Source of the DNA: Candidatus Heimdallarchaeota archaeon
Lineage (GTDB): Archaea; Asgardarchaeota; Heimdallarchaeia; Heimdallarchaeales; Kariarchaeaceae
Length of the DNA stretch: 5,562 nt
Direction: 5' to 3'
Assembly (NCBI GenBank): GCA_022574115.1
Contig: JACZSS010000231.1
Coordinates: forward strand, 1 to 5,562
Both the position numbers and the translations under genes were made by a program. The notes under the pieces are model-generated. The model did not search any database. It saw only the letters and a list, made by a program, of their open reading frames with translations, and had not been told where the DNA came from. Of the stretch, positions 4,888 to 5,562 are shown in pieces; position 1 is the first letter of the stretch; each line of letters starts with the position of its first letter.

Positions 4888-5466
4888 ATGCATATTAGTA
4901 TCGGAAAAGTGAGTAATTATCTTGGTGTTTCCATTTCAACTCTACGAAGATGGGATGGCATGAATTTATTAAATTCATCATTTAGAACAGCTGGTGGCCA
5001 TCGTAGATATCAATTAAATGTTATACTGGAAATTACCGGAGATAAATCACCTGAAAATAATACTGCAATAGGATATGCTCCAGTTAGTGGACATAAACAG
5101 AAAAAAGATCTGCTGAAACAAATGAGGAGTATCAAAAATTATTCCCGAAAGAATAATTTTTCCATCGGGAAAGTTTACTTTGACTTTGCTTCAGGTCTCA
5201 ATGACAATCGTCTAAATTTTTTGAGACTGCTAAAATCAATACCAGTGATCAGGCCAAAAGCAGTAGTTATTACTTACAGTGATCGGTTAGCTAGATTCGG
5301 AGTAAATGTGATTAAAATGTTCTGTGAGGTATTTTCCTGTAAATTAATTACCATTTTTCAAAAGGATGATAGCAATCTGGAAACAGAACTTGCAGAAGGC
5401 GTGATTGCTGTGATCACCTCATATGCCGGTCGCTTCCATAGAAGAAGACGGGGAACATTGGTATGA
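4888..5466 (+). CDS. tnpA: IS607-family TnpA-like serine recombinase with altered active-site motif
   Basis: IS607 TnpA is a small serine recombinase that moves the element through a circular intermediate. The 192-residue protein has the right order. A MerR-type helix-turn-helix comes first (residues 3-42: ISIGKVSNYLGVSISTLRRW, then the FRTAGGHRRY signature). A short linker follows, then the catalytic domain from about 61. The catalytic serine should be Ser67 in GYAPVSG, where the family has YARVS. The conserved arginine two residues before the serine is Pro65. Other active-site arginines, Arg133 and Arg136 in SDRLARFG, and GLNDNR (103-108) remain. The C-terminal SYAGRFHRRRRG corresponds to the usual SFxGRLYGxRS. 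No tnpB follows within the 96 bases to the edge. ATG 4888 gives the expected N-terminus and may be leaderless. Family assignment is firm; activity is doubtful. Confidence 0.88.
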   Translation: MHISIGKVSNYLGVSISTLRRWDGMNLLNSSFRTAGGHRRYQLNVILEITGDKSPENNTAIGYAPVSGHKQKKDLLKQMRSIKNYSRKNNFSIGKVYFDFASGLNDNRLNFLRLLKSIPVIRPKAVVITYSDRLARFGVNVIKMFCEVFSCKLITIFQKDDSNLETELAEGVIAVITSYAGRFHRRRRGTLV

Positions 5467-5490
5467 GTTGATATAATCCCTAATCACTTA

Positions 5491-5505
5491 CAAGGGAGCC
5501 CCTTG
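5491..5505 (+). terminator. GC-rich hairpin after tnpA (terminator or element right-end structure)
   Basis: CAAGGG and CCCTTG form a perfect 6-bp stem with a 3-base loop 25 bases after the tnpA stop. It is the strongest short stem in the window and the local GC is high. No T-run follows directly, so a classic intrinsic terminator is doubtful. GC-rich hairpins are also found at the right ends of IS605/IS607-type elements, where they belong to the TnpB guide-RNA scaffold. Confidence 0.4.
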
Positions 5506-5517
5506 AAGGTTTAAATA
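5504..5517 (+). promoter_or_regulatory. Strong BRE/TATA promoter pointing off the right edge
   Basis: TGAAGG directly followed by TTTAAATA is close to the archaeal BRE-TATA consensus. It predicts a transcription start near 5540. An ATG at 5549 (ATG AGA AAC TCA ...) would follow after a leader of about 9 bases, so a plus-strand gene may begin there, with only four codons in the window. Too little is visible to call that gene. Confidence 0.45.
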
Positions 5518-5562
5518 ACATTTTATTAGTATTACATTCGTGGTCTCGATGAGAAACTCAAT

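Larger units (their letters stand above)
4888..5505 (+). mobile_element. IS607-like element, tnpA portion (ends not defined)
   Basis: The tnpA gene and the hairpin just after it are the visible part of an IS607-like element. IS607 elements lack terminal inverted repeats, so neither end can be fixed by eye, and the limits given are those of tnpA plus the hairpin. A complete element normally carries tnpB next to tnpA. Either it was lost here or it lies to the right of the window. Confidence 0.4.

Noticed and set aside
1..5562. CRISPR array or long tandem repeats
   Set aside because: No regularly spaced repeats of 20-40 bases were seen on either strand.

Overview
The window is AT-rich and reads as archaeal. 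Several genes are preceded by BRE/TATA-like boxes at archaeal spacing, leaders are very short or absent, and the gene families (PdxS/PdxT, a PaaA-like diiron protein, a crotonase, an IS607-type TnpA) fit an archaeon. The left-edge winged-helix gene and the overall gene style would suit an Asgard (Heimdall-like) lineage, but that is an impression and not a demonstration.

Layout. Positions 1-269 (minus) hold the first 89 codons of a winged-helix protein that runs off the left edge. Positions 349-1967 (minus) are a two-gene operon, pdxS then pdxT, for the two subunits of the ribosomal-phosphate-dependent (DXP-independent) pyridoxal 5'-phosphate synthase. Both genes have the same AAGGTAAC ribosome-binding motif. 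Positions 1968-2144 are a divergent promoter region. To its right, on the plus strand, lies a PaaA-like ferritin-fold diiron protein whose reading frame continues 5' of its first ATG and appears to begin at an ATC codon. It ends at 2888, where its stop codon overlaps that of a convergent minus-strand gene (2885-3754) for an unrecognised protein with four 27-residue HEAT-like repeats. That gene lies directly downstream of a crotonase (enoyl-CoA hydratase/isomerase) gene, 3765-4595 minus, which appears to make a leaderless mRNA. Positions 4596-4887 are intergenic with a nested inverted repeat and one questionable small ORF. Positions 4888-5466 (plus) encode a small IS607-family serine recombinase with a changed active-site motif. 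After it come a GC-rich hairpin and a strong BRE/TATA box that points off the right edge.

How the genes work together. PdxS forms PLP from ribose 5-phosphate, glyceraldehyde 3-phosphate and ammonia, and PdxT supplies the ammonia from glutamine; this is the only secure pathway here. The PaaA-like oxygenase homologue and the crotonase could both act on CoA thioesters, as in aerobic phenylacetyl-CoA degradation. However, they are convergent rather than co-transcribed, and no PaaB, PaaC or PaaE partner is present, so the link is inference only. The IS607-like gene is a mobile-element remnant or a tnpA-only element.

No clearly new multi-gene system is visible. The points most worth a second look are the ATC start of the PaaA-like gene, the HEAT-like repeat protein, the Arg-to-Pro change in the recombinase active site, and the inverted repeats placed at promoters.
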